The notes under the pieces are model-generated. The model was not told where the DNA came from, ran no database searches, and saw only the letters and a list, made by a program, of their open reading frames with translations. 64,000 bases of DNA from a bacterium (GTDB lineage Bacteria > UBP6 > UBA1177). This document shows, piece by piece, positions 42,494 to 50,901 of the stretch (position 1 is its first letter; every line of letters starts with the position of its first letter). Made by a program: the position numbers and the translations under genes. The DNA is taken from NCBI GenBank assembly GCA_017538365.1, contig JAFYIZ010000028.1, forward strand, positions 62,001 to 126,000. Direction: 5' to 3'.

Positions 42494-43354
42494 ATGAAAA
42501 AAATTTTGTTGGTCATGCTTGTTTGTTCGCTCCTTTTCGCTCTTTCCTGCGGCAGCAGCGATAAAAAGGACGGAAAAACCTCTCTTATCGAAAAGAAGAT
42601 CGAAATGATCAAAAACGACAATCAGGGCAAACCTGTAAAACAGATGGTCGAAATCCTCAAACTCAAGGCTGAGAACGAGGAATTCGTAAAGAAATCAGTT
42701 ATGAAGATTTATTCCGAAATCACCGGAAAAGTTGCTCCTCATCAGCTTGCACAGTTCAAGGAATCGCCGAACAGAAACGTTCAGGTTCCGGGAAATGTTT
42801 CAAGAATCCACATCAAAAGCGACTATGTTTCAAGTGCGAACGTAATGCTTTTCCTCATGAAAGGAAAAGAAGCTGTCGTTTGGGACGAGCTTGAGTTCAA
42901 CACCGAGAAAAAATACGATTTCGCTCCGGGCAACTACGATTTCGTCATGATCGTTGACAGACCGGACAACAGCAATGTTTATGTTTTCAAGTATGACCGC
43001 AGCTTCAAAGGCGGCGAGCTTTACTTGGGCGAATTCAAAATCGTCGGCAAATACAGCAACTCCGGCGAATGTGCAACTGGTTACATCCGTGACGACGCAG
43101 AAACCTGCATCGCTCCGTCATTCAAAATTTTCGACAACTGTGACGCCGGAACACACCTCGTAGAGCATCTCTGCTGCGAAGAAGGATTCAACTTCATCAT
43201 GGACGGTCAGTGCTCGAGATACAGCGACACCGTTGAAAACGTTATCTGCCCGGCTGGTTACCACGAAGGCGGAAAGGGAAGATGCTGCCCGACCGGAATG
43301 CTCTTCATCGACGACAAATGCCAGGTTCCGCCAAAAGAAGAACCGGCAAAATAA
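42494..43354 (+). CDS. Lipoprotein with C-terminal Cys-rich region
   Basis: 286 residues. Lipobox FALSC (Cys19), then GSSDKKDG. A helical segment (~25-95) is followed by a beta-rich domain (VSRIHIKSDYVSSANVMLFL, FAPGNYDFVMIVDRP) and ~90 residues with twelve Cys in short modules (CATGYIRDDAETC, HLCCEEGFNF, CPAGYHEGGKGRCCPTG). Unknown function; surface location likely. It ends 14 nt before a small hypothetical gene. Confidence 0.75.
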   Translation: MKKILLVMLVCSLLFALSCGSSDKKDGKTSLIEKKIEMIKNDNQGKPVKQMVEILKLKAENEEFVKKSVMKIYSEITGKVAPHQLAQFKESPNRNVQVPGNVSRIHIKSDYVSSANVMLFLMKGKEAVVWDELEFNTEKKYDFAPGNYDFVMIVDRPDNSNVYVFKYDRSFKGGELYLGEFKIVGKYSNSGECATGYIRDDAETCIAPSFKIFDNCDAGTHLVEHLCCEEGFNFIMDGQCSRYSDTVENVICPAGYHEGGKGRCCPTGMLFIDDKCQVPPKEEPAK

Positions 43355-43368
43355 CCCGATTTTCTATA

Positions 43369-43707
43369 ATGGATCAAAAACTTCTTCCCGAAATAAAACT
43401 TTTTAAAGAGCGGTTTAGCGAATTTCTAGAAAGTGAAGCTGCACTCAACGGAAAACTGCTTGTCAGAGAGCTTATTTACCGCTTTGCCATGGTGCAGTTC
43501 AGGGATACGCACGGTTTTGAGGCTGGAAAAGTTGAATACATCGCCAAAGTTTTTGACGAAGCGAAGGCTGAATTCGGGAAGATTTTTGAGGAGTTCGCTG
43601 TTTTCTGTATTGAAAACGGTTTCGACGAGACTTTTATAAACTCAGAGATGAAGAAATGGCTGACCGAAATTTCGGAAAAAATGGAACTCGAAAAGGCGGA
43701 AGGCTGA
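43369..43707 (+). CDS. Small helical hypothetical protein
   Basis: 112 residues from ATG 43369. Predicted helical and acidic (EIKLFKERFSEFLESEAALN, FDEAKAEFGKIFEEFA), without a signal peptide. Its 3' end overlaps the TonB-like gene by 52 nt, an unusually long overlap. No family is recognised; its place directly before the TonB-like gene suggests a shared transcript. Confidence 0.65.
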   Translation: MDQKLLPEIKLFKERFSEFLESEAALNGKLLVRELIYRFAMVQFRDTHGFEAGKVEYIAKVFDEAKAEFGKIFEEFAVFCIENGFDETFINSEMKKWLTEISEKMELEKAEG

Positions 43708-44735
43708 TTCTTTTCATTCTGCTTTCGGTGCTTTTTCACGGGCTTGTTTTTTTAATAAAAATCGACCTTTCAACCGATAAAAGCGAAGAGGAGAGTCTCG
43801 TTTCGATAAAGTATCTTGATGATTCTGCGGCAAAACTTCCGGCAACTCCGGTTCTTCCGCCGAAACCTGAAAAGAAAAAGGAAAATTCGAAACCGAAAGG
43901 GCAGGTCGTCGATATTGCAAAGCCGAAAATCGAGAAAAAACCTTCAGAAAGCCGTTTTCTTTCGGAATTTGACAGTTCTGTCGAGAAAGAAACTGTTTCC
44001 TCTCAGCACGATGACAACATAAATGTCCGCGGCGAAAGTCTGAAAAGGCAGCTTGCCAAAAAGGCGGAAAACATGAAAGTCGAATCTGACGAAAGCATGA
44101 TGATGCCGATGCAGTCGGCTGATGCGCAGAAACCTGAGCAGGCAAAGGCCGAAAAAATCAAAAAAGGGGAACTTAAAGGTTTCGAAGGCGATGACGGCAA
44201 CTATGCGGCTGGAAAAGATAAGGAAATTGCCGGAAAGCTTGATGCTAAAGACGACAAGGATGAAGAAGGGCGCGTGAATGTCGGCGGAAGGTGGATTCCG
44301 AAAAAACTTCTTCCTTATCTCAATGGTTCCGACGCTGTGCTGATGAGTCCGTCGAATGATTTTCTGGAAGATGTCAGAAAGGGGAACGAGACTTATCTCA
44401 ACACTCAGAAATTTGCTTATGCGGCCTACTTCAACAAGATGAAACAGGCGATCTCACGAAACTGGAGTCCGGGGACGGCGATAATCGTGAACGATCCTAC
44501 CGGCAGAATGTATGGCAGAAAGGACAGATTCACGAAGCTCCAGGTTTTTATTTCGGCGCAGGGAAAGCTCGTCAAAGCAAAGGTTATCACGAGCTGCGGA
44601 GTCGATTTTCTTGACCGCGAGGCGATAAACGCATTCAAAATGGCGGCTCCTTTCGCTCCACCGCCCGAAATCCTTCTCAACGAAGACAAACAGCTTGAAA
44701 TACGTTTCGGATTTATGGTGACAACACATGAATAA
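43656..44735 (+). CDS. TonB-like energy transducer or periplasm-spanning protein
   Basis: 359 residues from ATG 43656. One N-terminal membrane helix (about 16-35, LILFILLSVLFHGLVFLI) with the typical short cytoplasmic tail, a long Lys/Pro/Glu-rich periplasmic region, and a C-terminal TonB-type domain (AYAAYFNKMKQAISRNWSPG, then QVFISAQGKLVKAKVITSCG and FLDREAINAFKMAAPFAPPP). TonB carries proton-motive energy to outer-membrane receptors; no exbB/exbD or receptor gene lies beside it, so it could instead be a TolA/AgmX-like protein. Overlaps queC by 8 nt. Confidence 0.82.
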   Translation: MADRNFGKNGTRKGGRLILFILLSVLFHGLVFLIKIDLSTDKSEEESLVSIKYLDDSAAKLPATPVLPPKPEKKKENSKPKGQVVDIAKPKIEKKPSESRFLSEFDSSVEKETVSSQHDDNINVRGESLKRQLAKKAENMKVESDESMMMPMQSADAQKPEQAKAEKIKKGELKGFEGDDGNYAAGKDKEIAGKLDAKDDKDEEGRVNVGGRWIPKKLLPYLNGSDAVLMSPSNDFLEDVRKGNETYLNTQKFAYAAYFNKMKQAISRNWSPGTAIIVNDPTGRMYGRKDRFTKLQVFISAQGKLVKAKVITSCGVDFLDREAINAFKMAAPFAPPPEILLNEDKQLEIRFGFMVTTHE

Positions 44736-45417
44736 TTCAAAAAAAGCGGTCGTTCTTTTCAGCGGCGGCCTTGATTCTACGACGGTTTTAGTTTATGCGC
44801 TGAAACAGGGTTATGATGTTTATCCGCTCACTTTTTCCTACGGTCAGAGGCACGCGATCGAAATAAAACAGTCGGAAAGAACGCTTGAAAAATACGGACT
44901 TCTGGACAGACAGACGATATTTTCGATTGATCTCACACCGTTTGTAAACTGCTCGCTTATCAACAAAAATCTGGAAGTTCCAGAATTTGCCGAAAACAGG
45001 ATTCCTTCGACTTACGTGCCGTCGAGAAACCTTATTTTTCTTTCGGTAGCATCGGGTTTTGCCGAAACTCTGGGCGCGGAAAAGATTTTCATCGGTGTCA
45101 ATTCAGTCGATTATTCGGGTTATCCCGACTGCCGTCCTGAATTTGTCGAAGCATTCAATAAAACGATCGCAGTCGGAACTAAGCAGGGTGTCGAAAGTGG
45201 AATAAAAGTTGAAGCACCGATTCTCAACATGTCAAAAAAGGAGATAGTCGAGCTCGGAATGTCGCTTGGAGTCGACTATTCGCTCACACACAGCTGCTAC
45301 AACCCGACTCCCGACGGGCTTTCATGCGGAGTCTGCGACAGCTGCCGGCTCAGGCTTGAAGGTTTCAGACAGGCAGGATTCACTGATCCGCTGAAGTATG
45401 CGGCGCGCAAAAAATAA
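44728..45417 (+). CDS. queC: 7-cyano-7-deazaguanine synthase QueC
   Basis: 229 residues. PP-loop FSGGLDST, and the zinc site Cys190, Cys200, Cys203, Cys206 (THSC, then LSCGVCDSC). Converts CDG to preQ0 in queuosine biosynthesis. No other que gene lies beside it. Overlaps the TonB-like gene by 8 nt. An octamer array begins right after its stop. Confidence 0.95.
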   Translation: MNNSKKAVVLFSGGLDSTTVLVYALKQGYDVYPLTFSYGQRHAIEIKQSERTLEKYGLLDRQTIFSIDLTPFVNCSLINKNLEVPEFAENRIPSTYVPSRNLIFLSVASGFAETLGAEKIFIGVNSVDYSGYPDCRPEFVEAFNKTIAVGTKQGVESGIKVEAPILNMSKKEIVELGMSLGVDYSLTHSCYNPTPDGLSCGVCDSCRLRLEGFRQAGFTDPLKYAARKK

Positions 45418-45418
45418 C

Positions 45419-45484
45419 GGGATCACGAGATTCCGGTTTGCCGCCTTCGAGATTACTGGATCACGAGATTCCGGGATTCCGAAT
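45419..45484. repeat. Octamer-array repeat, site B
   Basis: Directly follows the queC stop. Contains the 17-mer GGATCACGAGATTCCGG twice (45420-45436, 45458-45474). In 8-nt register: CTTCGAGA, TTACTGGA, TCACGAGA, TTCCGGGA, TTCCGAAT (45445-45484). Confidence 0.8.
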
Positions 45485-45507
45485 AGTGTTTGTGGCGGCT
45501 GAAATTT

Positions 45508-45535
45508 TTGATTTTTTTCCCAAAAAAGCTAAAAT
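45508..45535 (+). promoter_or_regulatory. Promoter of the lipoprotein at 45569
   Basis: TTGATT (45508-45513), 16-nt spacer, TAAAAT (45530-45535), then TCCTGCCGTTGA and T8. Confidence 0.7.
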
Positions 45536-45568
45536 TCCTGCCGTTGATTTTTTTTCTAGGAGGAAAAA

Positions 45569-46669
45569 ATGAAGAAAATCTGGTTGGTTTTAACGATTGT
45601 TTGTGTTTTCGTGCTTTCAAGCTGCGGTGGAGACAGCAAAACCCCGACAAAAGTTGAGGAAGAAACTGAAAACATGCCGGAGGAAGCTGAGGATGTGCAA
45701 CCAGCTCCCAGTCCAAATGATGGAGCTCCTGAAGAACCTACTAACAGCAATGCGGAGTCTGACTCCGGAATTCCCGGCTACACTGTTGAATTCAACATTA
45801 TTGATATTGACATGATGGGACAGGGACAGTCAATGGCGATTGGCTACTTCATGAAGACTGCACGTGAAGATCTGGAAGAAGATGAAGTTGAGGATGTTAC
45901 GCTCGACACCTGTGTTATGGGTGAATCTTCACCGCGCGTTCCGAAATGTTTAAGCAAAGCCGACTGTGCTCCTGAGCAGGAATGTGTGCCGGAGACAGAC
46001 AGCAACGGTAATGTGATCGAAAACAGTGAGCACTGCGAAACTCCGAACAGAGCTTCTCTTGATGTAGGACCGGTTGAGATCGCAGGTTTTAACGGAGGTC
46101 CTTATCCGTTTGCTTACGAGCCTGGAGATCAGGTTTACAAGATGAATGGAACCGGTGACGGCAGTATTGACCGTTCTCTTATTGCGTATGGTGTCGACTA
46201 TACGATTCGCGGCGAAAATATGATTCCAGACGATCTTAATTCGCTTTCAGCAACATTCAGAATGCCTCCAATGCTGCAGCTTATCGAACCTGCTGCGACT
46301 GAAGGGGGAACATTCGGTGCTGCAATCGCGATCGATAACTCAAAACCGCTCAAATTTGTCTGGGAAGGCAACGGCGGACAGGGTTATATCGATATCACGA
46401 TCACGGCGGCTCAGTCTCTTGCCAATACGGTTTCTGTAACATGCAAAGTTATTGACGACGGCGAATTTACAGTTCCGGAAGAGTTCGCTTCACAGCTCGT
46501 TTTCGGCGGCGGCGGTGACGGAATGATGGATCAGATGCTTGCAATGATGAATATGATAATTTTCGACCGTCATACTGAATCGCCGATTACCGGTGACGGC
46601 ATTTCTGTCGGCAGAGTTTCGTCGGAACAGCTTATCATGGTTAATGTTCTTCCGACAGGATCCAATTAA
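45569..46669 (+). CDS. Lipoprotein of unknown function
   Basis: 366 residues; AGGAGG precedes the ATG. Lipobox VLSSC (Cys19) followed by GGDSK, as in the lipoprotein at 9393. A Glu/Pro/Asn linker (~25-65) leads to a ~300-residue beta-rich domain with a short Cys insertion (VPKCLSKADCAPEQECVPE) and a late Gly/Met-rich stretch (FGGGGDGMMDQMLAMMNMI). No family is recognised. Own promoter; the GNAT gene follows after 31 nt. Confidence 0.75.
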   Translation: MKKIWLVLTIVCVFVLSSCGGDSKTPTKVEEETENMPEEAEDVQPAPSPNDGAPEEPTNSNAESDSGIPGYTVEFNIIDIDMMGQGQSMAIGYFMKTAREDLEEDEVEDVTLDTCVMGESSPRVPKCLSKADCAPEQECVPETDSNGNVIENSEHCETPNRASLDVGPVEIAGFNGGPYPFAYEPGDQVYKMNGTGDGSIDRSLIAYGVDYTIRGENMIPDDLNSLSATFRMPPMLQLIEPAATEGGTFGAAIAIDNSKPLKFVWEGNGGQGYIDITITAAQSLANTVSVTCKVIDDGEFTVPEEFASQLVFGGGGDGMMDQMLAMMNMIIFDRHTESPITGDGISVGRVSSEQLIMVNVLPTGSN

Positions 46670-46700
46670 TCTGTAACTAACTTAGCCGCAAGGCAAATTT

Positions 46701-47264
46701 ATGAAAATCATCCGCGTCAATAAAGATTTGATTCTCAAAGAGTTGGAACTTTCTGACGCCGAACATATCTTCAAATCAATCGATTCACAGCGCGAATATC
46801 TTGGGAAATGGCTTCCTTTCGTTGAATTTACCAAAACAGTCAAAGATTCGCTTGACTATGTCAATTCGGTCGTCACAATGCCTGAAGAATGCAAAGAGTG
46901 GCAGTTCTCTGTTTTCTGCGGCGACGATTTTGCAGGGCTTGCAGGATTCAAAGGAACCGACAGGCTCAACCGAAAAAGCGAAATAGGCTACTGGCTAAAA
47001 GAGGAGTTCCAAGGGCGCGGCATAATGACCGAGTCAGTCCGAGCGCTCATAAATTTCGGCTTTTCAGAACTCAACCTCAACAGAATCCAGATAAAATGCG
47101 CTCCAGACAACATCAAAAGCAACAGAATTCCGCAAAGACTGGGCTTCACTCTTGAAGGAATCGAGCGCGACAGCGAATTCGTGAGAGAAGGTGTCTTTCG
47201 TGACGCCAATGTGTGGAGTCTTTTGAAAAGAGATTCGGAATCCAGGGATTACGAGAACCAGTGA
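46701..47264 (+). CDS. GNAT acetyltransferase, RimJ/RimL-like
   Basis: 187 residues. RimL-type motifs: YLGKWLPF near the N-terminus, GYWLKEEFQGRGIMTESV (acetyl-CoA loop Q-G-R-G) and RIQIKCAPDNIKSNRIPQRL. Such enzymes acetylate ribosomal protein or protein N-termini; the actual target is unknown. The final residues after WSLLKRD (about SESRDYENQ) are encoded by the octamer array that begins at 47233, so the natural C-terminus appears to have been replaced by repeat sequence. Confidence 0.85.
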   Translation: MKIIRVNKDLILKELELSDAEHIFKSIDSQREYLGKWLPFVEFTKTVKDSLDYVNSVVTMPEECKEWQFSVFCGDDFAGLAGFKGTDRLNRKSEIGYWLKEEFQGRGIMTESVRALINFGFSELNLNRIQIKCAPDNIKSNRIPQRLGFTLEGIERDSEFVREGVFRDANVWSLLKRDSESRDYENQ

Positions 47265-47341
47265 TCCCGATTGCGGCGCGTCGAGATCCGGTTGCGGCGC
47301 TTTTCGGGATTCCGTGATTCCGGTATTCCGAGATCTCGTTA
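47233..47341. repeat. Octamer-array repeat, site C (gives stop codons to both convergent genes)
   Basis: Left part (47233-47272): ATTCGGAA, TCCAGGGA, TTACGAGA, ACCAGTGA, TCCCGATT in 8-nt register, partly degenerate; middle GCGGCGCG and GCGGCGC blocks; right part (47302-47341): TTTCGGGA, TTCCGTGA, TTCCGGTA, TTCCGAGA, TCTCGTTA, all matching TNNCGNNA. The GNAT stop (47262-47264) and the lipA stop (47339-47341) both lie inside. Confidence 0.85.
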
Positions 47342-48301
47342 TTTTGTTGCGCCGCTGATCATATTCTGGTGAATTTCTTTTGCGTTGAAGGAGCTTCTGA
47401 CAAATCTGCCCGAATAAACTTCTTTGAATCCGATGGACAAACCATAGTCGCGCAGTGCGTCAAATTCAGCCTGAGTGTAGTCTTTTTCAACAGGGATGTG
47501 CTGCAGCGACGGGCGGAAATACTGCCCGATGGTCATTATGTCGCATCCTACATCGCGCAGATCGCGCATCAGAGCATGGACTTCATCAATATTTTCTCCG
47601 ACTCCGAGCATTATTCCCGATTTCGTGATAAAACCTTTGCGTTTCATGTAGCAGAGAACGTCAAGCGAGCGTTTGTAATCAGCCTGCGGGCGCACTTTCG
47701 AGTATAAAGATGGGATTGTTTCGACATTGTGGTTGAAAACATCTATCGGCGAATCAGCAACGATATCGAGATTTTCCTTTATTCCGAGGAAATCTGGGGT
47801 CAGGACTTCGACCAAGGTTTCAGGTGATAACTCTTTGACTTTTTTAACAGTTTCGGCGAAGTGCGCCGCTCCGCAGTCGGGAAGGTCGTCTCTTGTTACC
47901 GAGGTTATTACGGTATAAAGCAAGCCCAGATCTTTTACGGCAAGCGCAAGGTTCATCGGTTCGTTCGGATCGGGAAGGGGGATGTTTTCATTGTGGACGA
48001 TGTTGCAGAAGCGGCAGTTGCGGGTGCAGCTGTTTCCCAGAATCAGGAATGTCGCCGTTCTTTTCTTAAAGCAGTCGCCTATATTCGGGCAGTGCGCCGA
48101 TTCGCAGACCGAATGAAGGTGGTGCAGACGCAGAATCTGCTTCATTTCGGCAACGAAAGGAGACTTGAAAGTCGATTTTTTGAGCATTTCCTCAGCCATA
48201 ATCAGCCTCATTGAACATTCATAAAACGCGGGATTTAAGCCTTTGAAACGGCGCTTGTCAAGGTTAATTTTTGACTCTTCCGAGTTGTCCGCAGGCTGCA
48301 A
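47339..48301 (-). CDS. lipA: Lipoyl synthase LipA
   Basis: 320 residues from a TTG at 48301, giving normal length. Auxiliary cluster Cys66, Cys71, Cys77 (CESAHCPNIGDC) and radical SAM cluster Cys92, Cys96, Cys99 (CTRNCRFC). Inserts sulfur into octanoyl groups to make lipoyl cofactor, used by complexes that need LpdA. The 5' end overlaps rlmN by 38 nt. Its TAA stop is part of an octamer repeat unit. Confidence 0.94.
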   Translation of the reverse strand: MQPADNSEESKINLDKRRFKGLNPAFYECSMRLIMAEEMLKKSTFKSPFVAEMKQILRLHHLHSVCESAHCPNIGDCFKKRTATFLILGNSCTRNCRFCNIVHNENIPLPDPNEPMNLALAVKDLGLLYTVITSVTRDDLPDCGAAHFAETVKKVKELSPETLVEVLTPDFLGIKENLDIVADSPIDVFNHNVETIPSLYSKVRPQADYKRSLDVLCYMKRKGFITKSGIMLGVGENIDEVHALMRDLRDVGCDIMTIGQYFRPSLQHIPVEKDYTQAEFDALRDYGLSIGFKEVYSGRFVRSSFNAKEIHQNMISGATK

Positions 48302-49283
48302 GTTTGTCGCTGCCGCGCGATTTCCTTATGAGTGCGGTTACGTTTTTGGCAATCAGAATATTCTGGAAGTCGATGATTTTTTTCATCGGTGTCGGTTCGA
48401 AAGCGGCTCCGTCAAAGGTGTTGAAGGGGATGAGATTGACTTTTGCATCGTATCTTTTCGCGATTTTTGCGAGTTTTTCGGCATCTTCCGGAGTGTCATT
48501 GAAATTTTTGAGCATAACATACTCTAGGACGACCATTTTTCGTGAAATCGGATAGGAATCTATTGCCTTTAGCAGCGCCGAAAGCGGATATTTTTTATTT
48601 ATCGGCATGATTTTACTGCGTTTTTCATCGGTAACTGCATGAAGGGAAACGGCGAGGTTGACTTTCGTTTTTTCACCGAGTTCTACGATTTTATCGGCAA
48701 CGCCTGAAGTCGAAACGGTGATTTTTCTATTTGAAAAGTTGAAGCAGAAATCATCCATTAAAATATCTATTGCGTCAAGCAGGTTTTCAAAGTTTAAAAG
48801 CGGCTCTCCCATTCCCATGAAAACGAGATTTGTGATTTTTTTCCCGCTTTTTTCAGCTTCGATCTGTGCAGACAAAACCTGACCAGTGATTTCGGAAACT
48901 GTGAGATTCCGCTTGAAACCGAGGCTTCCCGTGCGGCAGAAAGCGCAGTGAAGAGGGCACCCAGCCTGGGTCGAAACACAGAGGGTGCAGCGCGTCTCTT
49001 CAGGGATTATGACCGCTTCGACAGCGTTTCCGTCAAATAGCCCGAAAGCTAATTTCTGCGTGCCGTCGGACGATGTGAAAACTTCTTCCGGTACCATCGG
49101 CGTGATTGAGAAAAGTCCGGCAAGTTTAGCGCGGTCGTCCTTGCTGATGTTGCTCATTTCATCGAACGAAAAAACTCTTTTCTGATAGATCCACTGGGTT
49201 ATCTGGGTTGCTTTGAACTTCGGAAAACCGTTTTCTAGAAGAAATCCTTCGAGTTTTTTTCTTGTTAAATCAAATATTTCCAT
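48264..49283 (-). CDS. rlmN: 23S rRNA/tRNA (adenine-C2)-methyltransferase RlmN
   Basis: 339 residues. N-terminal TRKKLEGFLLENGFPKFKA, radical SAM motif CPLHCAFCRTG, and late GFPVxxR-like region with the second catalytic Cys near the C-terminus (KLAACGQL). Methylates A2503 of 23S rRNA. The ATG is 2 nt after the pilD stop, with only weak ribosome site, so translation is probably coupled. Middle gene of pilD-rlmN-lipA. Confidence 0.94.
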   Translation of the reverse strand: MEIFDLTRKKLEGFLLENGFPKFKATQITQWIYQKRVFSFDEMSNISKDDRAKLAGLFSITPMVPEEVFTSSDGTQKLAFGLFDGNAVEAVIIPEETRCTLCVSTQAGCPLHCAFCRTGSLGFKRNLTVSEITGQVLSAQIEAEKSGKKITNLVFMGMGEPLLNFENLLDAIDILMDDFCFNFSNRKITVSTSGVADKIVELGEKTKVNLAVSLHAVTDEKRSKIMPINKKYPLSALLKAIDSYPISRKMVVLEYVMLKNFNDTPEDAEKLAKIAKRYDAKVNLIPFNTFDGAAFEPTPMKKIIDFQNILIAKNVTALIRKSRGSDKLAACGQLGRVKN

Positions 49284-49285
49284 TT

Positions 49286-50152
49286 TTACCAGCCGAAAAA
49301 GAATGAAAGCATTGAATTTATGATTTCAGTCGGAAGCAGGAACATGACGAGGCCCCCGAAAGCTAAGAACGGACCGAAATAAATTGCGTGTTCGACATCT
49401 TTTTCCTCTTTTGAATTGAGGTCTTCAGCTGAAATGTTGCCGGCGATGCGTTTTTTGCCGAATATTAGTTTTGCCGCGAGATAAAAAATTATTCCGCCGA
49501 GCGATGCGATAAGCAGGATGAACGGTATCATGACCGGCCCAGTGAACGCGCCGATTGCAGCTAAAATCCAGACATCGCCCAGACCCATGCCGATTTTTTT
49601 AGTAACGAGGTAGAAAATGAGGATTGCGAGCAGAAGAAATCCTGCGCCGACGCCTATTCCGATGAGGGATTGCTGCCAGCTGAAAGTCGGTTCGAAGAAG
49701 CTCCAAAGAATACCCATGAAGATCGGCGGGATTATCACTTTCGAATAAACGAACTGCGTTCTGTAGTCGATTGCCGCGGTGACGACAAGTGCCGAAATGA
49801 AGTAAAGCGGGAGTATCAGACGCGGATAAAAACCGAATTTAAGGAATGCAAAAAGGTATAAAAAGGCGTTCAGAAGCTCGATTACAGGATAGATAAGTGA
49901 GATTTTTTCACCGCAGCCCGAGCATTTTCCGCGCAGGAAAATCCAGCTGAAGACGGGAATATTTTCATACCATGTTATTTTATGGTTGCATTTCGTGCAG
50001 GAACTCGGCGGAAAAACGATGCTTTTGCCGAGCGGAATGCGGTAGATGCAGACATTGAGAAAACTGCCGAAAAGAAGCCCGTAAATAAAGACGAAAACGG
50101 CTGAAAAAGTCGCGAAACGCGGTGAATTGAAAAGTACGAAAAACTCTTCCAT
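49286..50152 (-). CDS. pilD: Prepilin peptidase / N-methyltransferase (PilD/GspO)
   Basis: 288 residues from ATG 50152 (GGAG upstream); the open frame extends further but without coding character. N-terminal GSFLNVCIYRIP, zinc site CTKC...CSGC, and the two catalytic aspartates in AAIDYRTQ and GMGLGDVWIL, with about eight membrane helices. Cleaves and methylates type IV pilins or type II secretion pseudopilins. No pilus genes are in the window apart from the MshEN protein at 13737. Confidence 0.92.
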   Translation of the reverse strand: MEEFFVLFNSPRFATFSAVFVFIYGLLFGSFLNVCIYRIPLGKSIVFPPSSCTKCNHKITWYENIPVFSWIFLRGKCSGCGEKISLIYPVIELLNAFLYLFAFLKFGFYPRLILPLYFISALVVTAAIDYRTQFVYSKVIIPPIFMGILWSFFEPTFSWQQSLIGIGVGAGFLLLAILIFYLVTKKIGMGLGDVWILAAIGAFTGPVMIPFILLIASLGGIIFYLAAKLIFGKKRIAGNISAEDLNSKEEKDVEHAIYFGPFLAFGGLVMFLLPTEIINSMLSFFFGW

Positions 50153-50228
50153 TTTGCACTCCAAAATCAACAAAAAACCAGTAATTTTTGACATAACAGA
50201 GGAAAAGTCAATCAAATTCGGCACTGCC

Positions 50229-50260
50229 GCTCGTGATCCCGGCAAGACTTCGGCGGCGCT
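50229..50260. repeat. Octamer-array repeat, site E (short)
   Basis: GCTCGTGA and TCCCGGCA (50229-50244) followed by CGGCGGCGC, between pilD and the rdgB promoter. A short copy of the other arrays. Confidence 0.55.
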
Positions 50261-50261
50261 C

Positions 50262-50289
50262 TTGTTTTTCCAATGCTTTTCTTTAAAAT
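50262..50289 (+). promoter_or_regulatory. rdgB promoter
   Basis: TTGTTT (50262-50267), 16-nt spacer, TAAAAT (50284-50289), then CTCGGCAACTTG. Confidence 0.55.
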
Positions 50290-50316
50290 CTCGGCAACTT
50301 GTTTCGGGAGGACGAA

Positions 50317-50901
50317 ATGAAAATAGTTTTTGCATCCGGAAACCGCGGGAAACTGCGCGAGGCCGGAGAGATATTTTCGGGTTTTGAGATCGTGCCGATA
50401 AGCGCTTTTCCCACTTGGAATGCACCTGTTGAAAACGGTTCAACTTTTCTGCAGAATGCGGTGATAAAGGCTGAAGCTGCTGCTGCGGCGGCTGAAGGAG
50501 AGATTGTTCTTGCTGACGATTCAGGCCTGGTTGTTCCTGCTTTAAACGGTGCCCCAGGCATTTTTTCGGCCCGTTTTTCTGCGGAAGGGACCGATGCGGC
50601 AAACAGAAAAAAACTTCTTGCCGAACTTTCCGGAATTAATGACAGAAGTGCATACTTCCTCTGCACGGCGGTTCTTATTTTTCCGGACAAAACTGTGATT
50701 GCGGCAGAGGGAAGATGTTACGGTAAAATAATTGAAACCGAGCGTGGAAACAACGGTTTCGGCTACGACCCGGTTTTTGTGCCCGACGGCTATGAAAAGA
50801 CTTTGGCGGAACTTTCGGAAGAAGAGAAAAATTCTATCAGCCACCGCGGAAAAGCCTTTCGAAAATTGATCGGCGCCGCTGATCTTCACGAGATCTCGTG
50901 A
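50317..50901 (+). CDS. rdgB: dITP/XTP pyrophosphatase (RdgB/HAM1)
   Basis: 194 residues from ATG 50317 (GGAGG upstream). FASGNRGKLREA, ADDSGLVVPALNGAPGIFSA and GFGYDPVFVP are the family hallmarks. Removes non-canonical purine nucleotides from the pool. The last codons and TGA stop (50899-50901) lie inside the octamer array at 50886, whose unit TCTCGTGA provides the stop. Confidence 0.95.
   Translation: MKIVFASGNRGKLREAGEIFSGFEIVPISAFPTWNAPVENGSTFLQNAVIKAEAAAAAAEGEIVLADDSGLVVPALNGAPGIFSARFSAEGTDAANRKKLLAELSGINDRSAYFLCTAVLIFPDKTVIAAEGRCYGKIIETERGNNGFGYDPVFVPDGYEKTLAELSEEEKNSISHRGKAFRKLIGAADLHEIS

Noticed and set aside
50153-50602. N-terminal extension of the prepilin peptidase frame
   Set aside because: The extension is basic and low-complexity, overlaps rdgB and its promoter on the other strand, and the ATG at 50152 has GGAG and starts the conserved domain.
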